7,148 bases of DNA, taken from positions 1 to 7,148 of the forward strand of contig DAOVKF010000079.1 in NCBI GenBank assembly GCA_030631915.1, given 5' to 3'. Positions 6,306 through 7,148 of this stretch are shown here, one piece after another (positions within the stretch are counted from its first letter, which is position 1; the number at the start of each line of letters is the position of its first letter). This DNA is from Candidatus Omnitrophota bacterium (GTDB lineage Bacteria; Omnitrophota; Gorgyraeia; Tantalellales; Tantalellaceae). A program made the translations under genes and the position numbers. Below the pieces are notes generated by a model. The model made no database searches and was not told the DNA's origin. It saw nothing but the letters and a program-made list of their open reading frames with translations.

Positions 6306-7148
6306 TTATTTCAAAAACCTTCTGCGGGCCCACGCCGCGCTGAGCAGCGCTCCCAAGAACGGCATTACGCCTGCCGGCAGCTCAGGCGCGCCTTCAAGCC
6401 CGGAGCCCAGCTTGATGTAGTATTTTCCGTTATATTCCCAGGAGTCCCCTACCTCATAGACCTCGCCGCCTGTATCTCCCGGAAGGTCCCCTGCCAGGTA
6501 TGTCCAGGTCAGGCCTTCTACCTCCCCGGAAGTCTGGCCGCTGTACAGGTCCGCGAGCTGAAGTATCTCCGCTTCCGAGTATCCTGTCAGGCCGAGCGAG
6601 TCTATCGCGTCCCCTACCCACGCGGACGCCAGCCGCGCGTAATAGATCTCATTATCGCCATCCTCGTCGCCCATCCAGGCTATCCCGCCGTTATATAGTG
6701 ACGGATTGGCGTCATAAGCCGTATTATTTGTTATCTGCGTGGTTGTGATCCCATTATAATAGTATATCTCAGTATCACCATCCGCGGCGCCCTGCCAGGC
6801 TATCTCTCCGTTATAAAGTGACGAACGCTTGTCATCAGCCGCATTATTTGTTATCTGCGTGGTTGTGGTTCCGTTATAGTAGTAGATCTCGGGGGCCACC
6901 AAGTTGCCATGCCAGGCTATCTCGCCGTTATAAAGTGACGGGTAGTAGTCATGAACCGTATTATTCGAGATATTCGTGGTTGTGGTCCCGTTATAATAGT
7001 AAGTCTCATAATCATTCCCATCATATCCACACCAGGCTATCTCGCCGTTATAGAGCGACGCGGCGTAGTCAATAACCGTATTATTCGTTATCTGCGTGGT
7101 CGTGATCCCGTCATAGTAGTAGATCTCCCAATCGCCATCCTCGTAGCC
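6306..7148 (-). CDS. Repetitive beta-propeller-like surface/secreted protein, C-terminal part (N-terminus beyond window)
   Basis: The frame is open from the window edge to TAA at 6308-6306, giving 280 residues; the real start is outside. The TTG at 6902 is an internal Leu codon in the middle of the repeats, not a start. Four tandem units of 39-40 residues (visible residues 8-47, 48-86, 87-126, 127-166) share EIYYYNG, TTTTQITNN and SLYNGEIAW, followed by a degenerate fifth beginning EIYYARLA. Unit length and the pattern of G-EIAW, then EIYYY, then TTQIT resemble TolB/WD40-like propeller blades, with possible acidic DGD turns between them. A non-repetitive region follows (about 171-254), then PELPAG, a hydrophobic stretch and ARRR near the end, resembling a PEP-CTERM-type or related sorting tail. 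Export to the cell surface is inferred. No catalytic motif is visible and the function is unknown. It is unrelated to the dcw operon and has its own terminator. Confidence 0.85.
   Translation of the reverse strand, partial: GYEDGDWEIYYYDGITTTQITNNTVIDYAASLYNGEIAWCGYDGNDYETYYYNGTTTTNISNNTVHDYYPSLYNGEIAWHGNLVAPEIYYYNGTTTTQITNNAADDKRSSLYNGEIAWQGAADGDTEIYYYNGITTTQITNNTAYDANPSLYNGGIAWMGDEDGDNEIYYARLASAWVGDAIDSLGLTGYSEAEILQLADLYSGQTSGEVEGLTWTYLAGDLPGDTGGEVYEVGDSWEYNGKYYIKLGSGLEGAPELPAGVMPFLGALLSAAWARRRFLK
6309..6386 (-). other. Putative C-terminal sorting signal (PEP-CTERM-like)
   Basis: The last 26 codons of the propeller protein encode a tripartite tail: PELPAG, then a hydrophobic segment of about 14 residues (VMPFLGALLSAAWA), then RRR with a few final residues. 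This is the layout of exosortase-type and similar C-terminal signals: a short Pro-containing motif, a membrane helix, and a basic end. The motif is not the canonical VPEP, so the sorting system is uncertain. No exosortase gene is in the window. It could be a plain C-terminal membrane anchor. Confidence 0.55.
6651..7127 (-). repeat. Tandem coding repeats of about 120 bp (four propeller blades)
   Basis: Units occupy 7127-7008, 7007-6891, 6890-6771 and 6770-6651; three are 120 bp and the second is 117 bp. They are similar at the DNA level as well as the protein level, especially over the segments coding for TYR-rich EIYYYNG and for LYNGEIAW. The spacer between those blocks varies. The array continues beyond the window, since the preceding seven codons match the end of another unit. 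High similarity points to recent duplication of a single blade. Confidence 0.88.

Noticed and set aside
6306..6902. Beta-propeller gene starting at the TTG at 6902
   Set aside because: The same frame is open to the window edge and encodes two further blades upstream; the TTG is an internal Leu codon with no ribosome binding site.
6651..7127. CRISPR array or mobile repeat
   Set aside because: The repeats are direct, about 120 bp, stay in frame and encode protein blades; there are no unique spacers of CRISPR size and no inverted ends.

Overview
The window is a stretch of bacterial chromosome in which every supported gene lies on the minus strand, so the biological order runs from high to low coordinates. 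It holds two transcription units separated by a rho-independent terminator (6227-6271).

Upstream unit (7148 to 6306): the 3' part of a gene for a secreted or surface protein. The visible part has four near-identical blades of about 40 residues, TolB/WD40-like beta-propeller in style. They are followed by a short non-repetitive domain and a C-terminal Pro-hydrophobic-Arg tail that resembles a PEP-CTERM-type sorting signal. The N-terminus lies outside the window.

Downstream unit (about 6194 to 1 and beyond): the start of a division and cell wall (dcw) operon in classical order: mraZ, a 63-residue unidentified gene, rsmH (mraW), ftsL, ftsI, murE and murF (truncated by the window edge). It is led by a near-consensus sigma-70 promoter (TTGACA, 17 bp, TATACT). 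Three 10-bp tandem repeats at the predicted transcript start fit MraZ-binding boxes, so the operon is probably autoregulated by its first product. Most genes overlap by 1 nt or lie within a few nt of each other, which points to translational coupling. MraZ controls the cluster. RsmH methylates 16S rRNA. FtsL and FtsI belong to the septal divisome. MurE and MurF add the third residue and the D-Ala-D-Ala to the peptidoglycan precursor. MurE carries the DNPR signature of meso-diaminopimelate-adding enzymes.

The organism is a peptidoglycan-making, DAP-type bacterium, probably Gram-negative and possibly from an uncultured phylum such as Omnitrophota. The taxon is a low-confidence guess from the general style of the proteins and the sorting-signal-like tail. 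I see no mobile element, RNA gene or CRISPR array. The least conventional items are the small gene between mraZ and rsmH, the geometry of the MraZ operator, and the recently amplified propeller blades.
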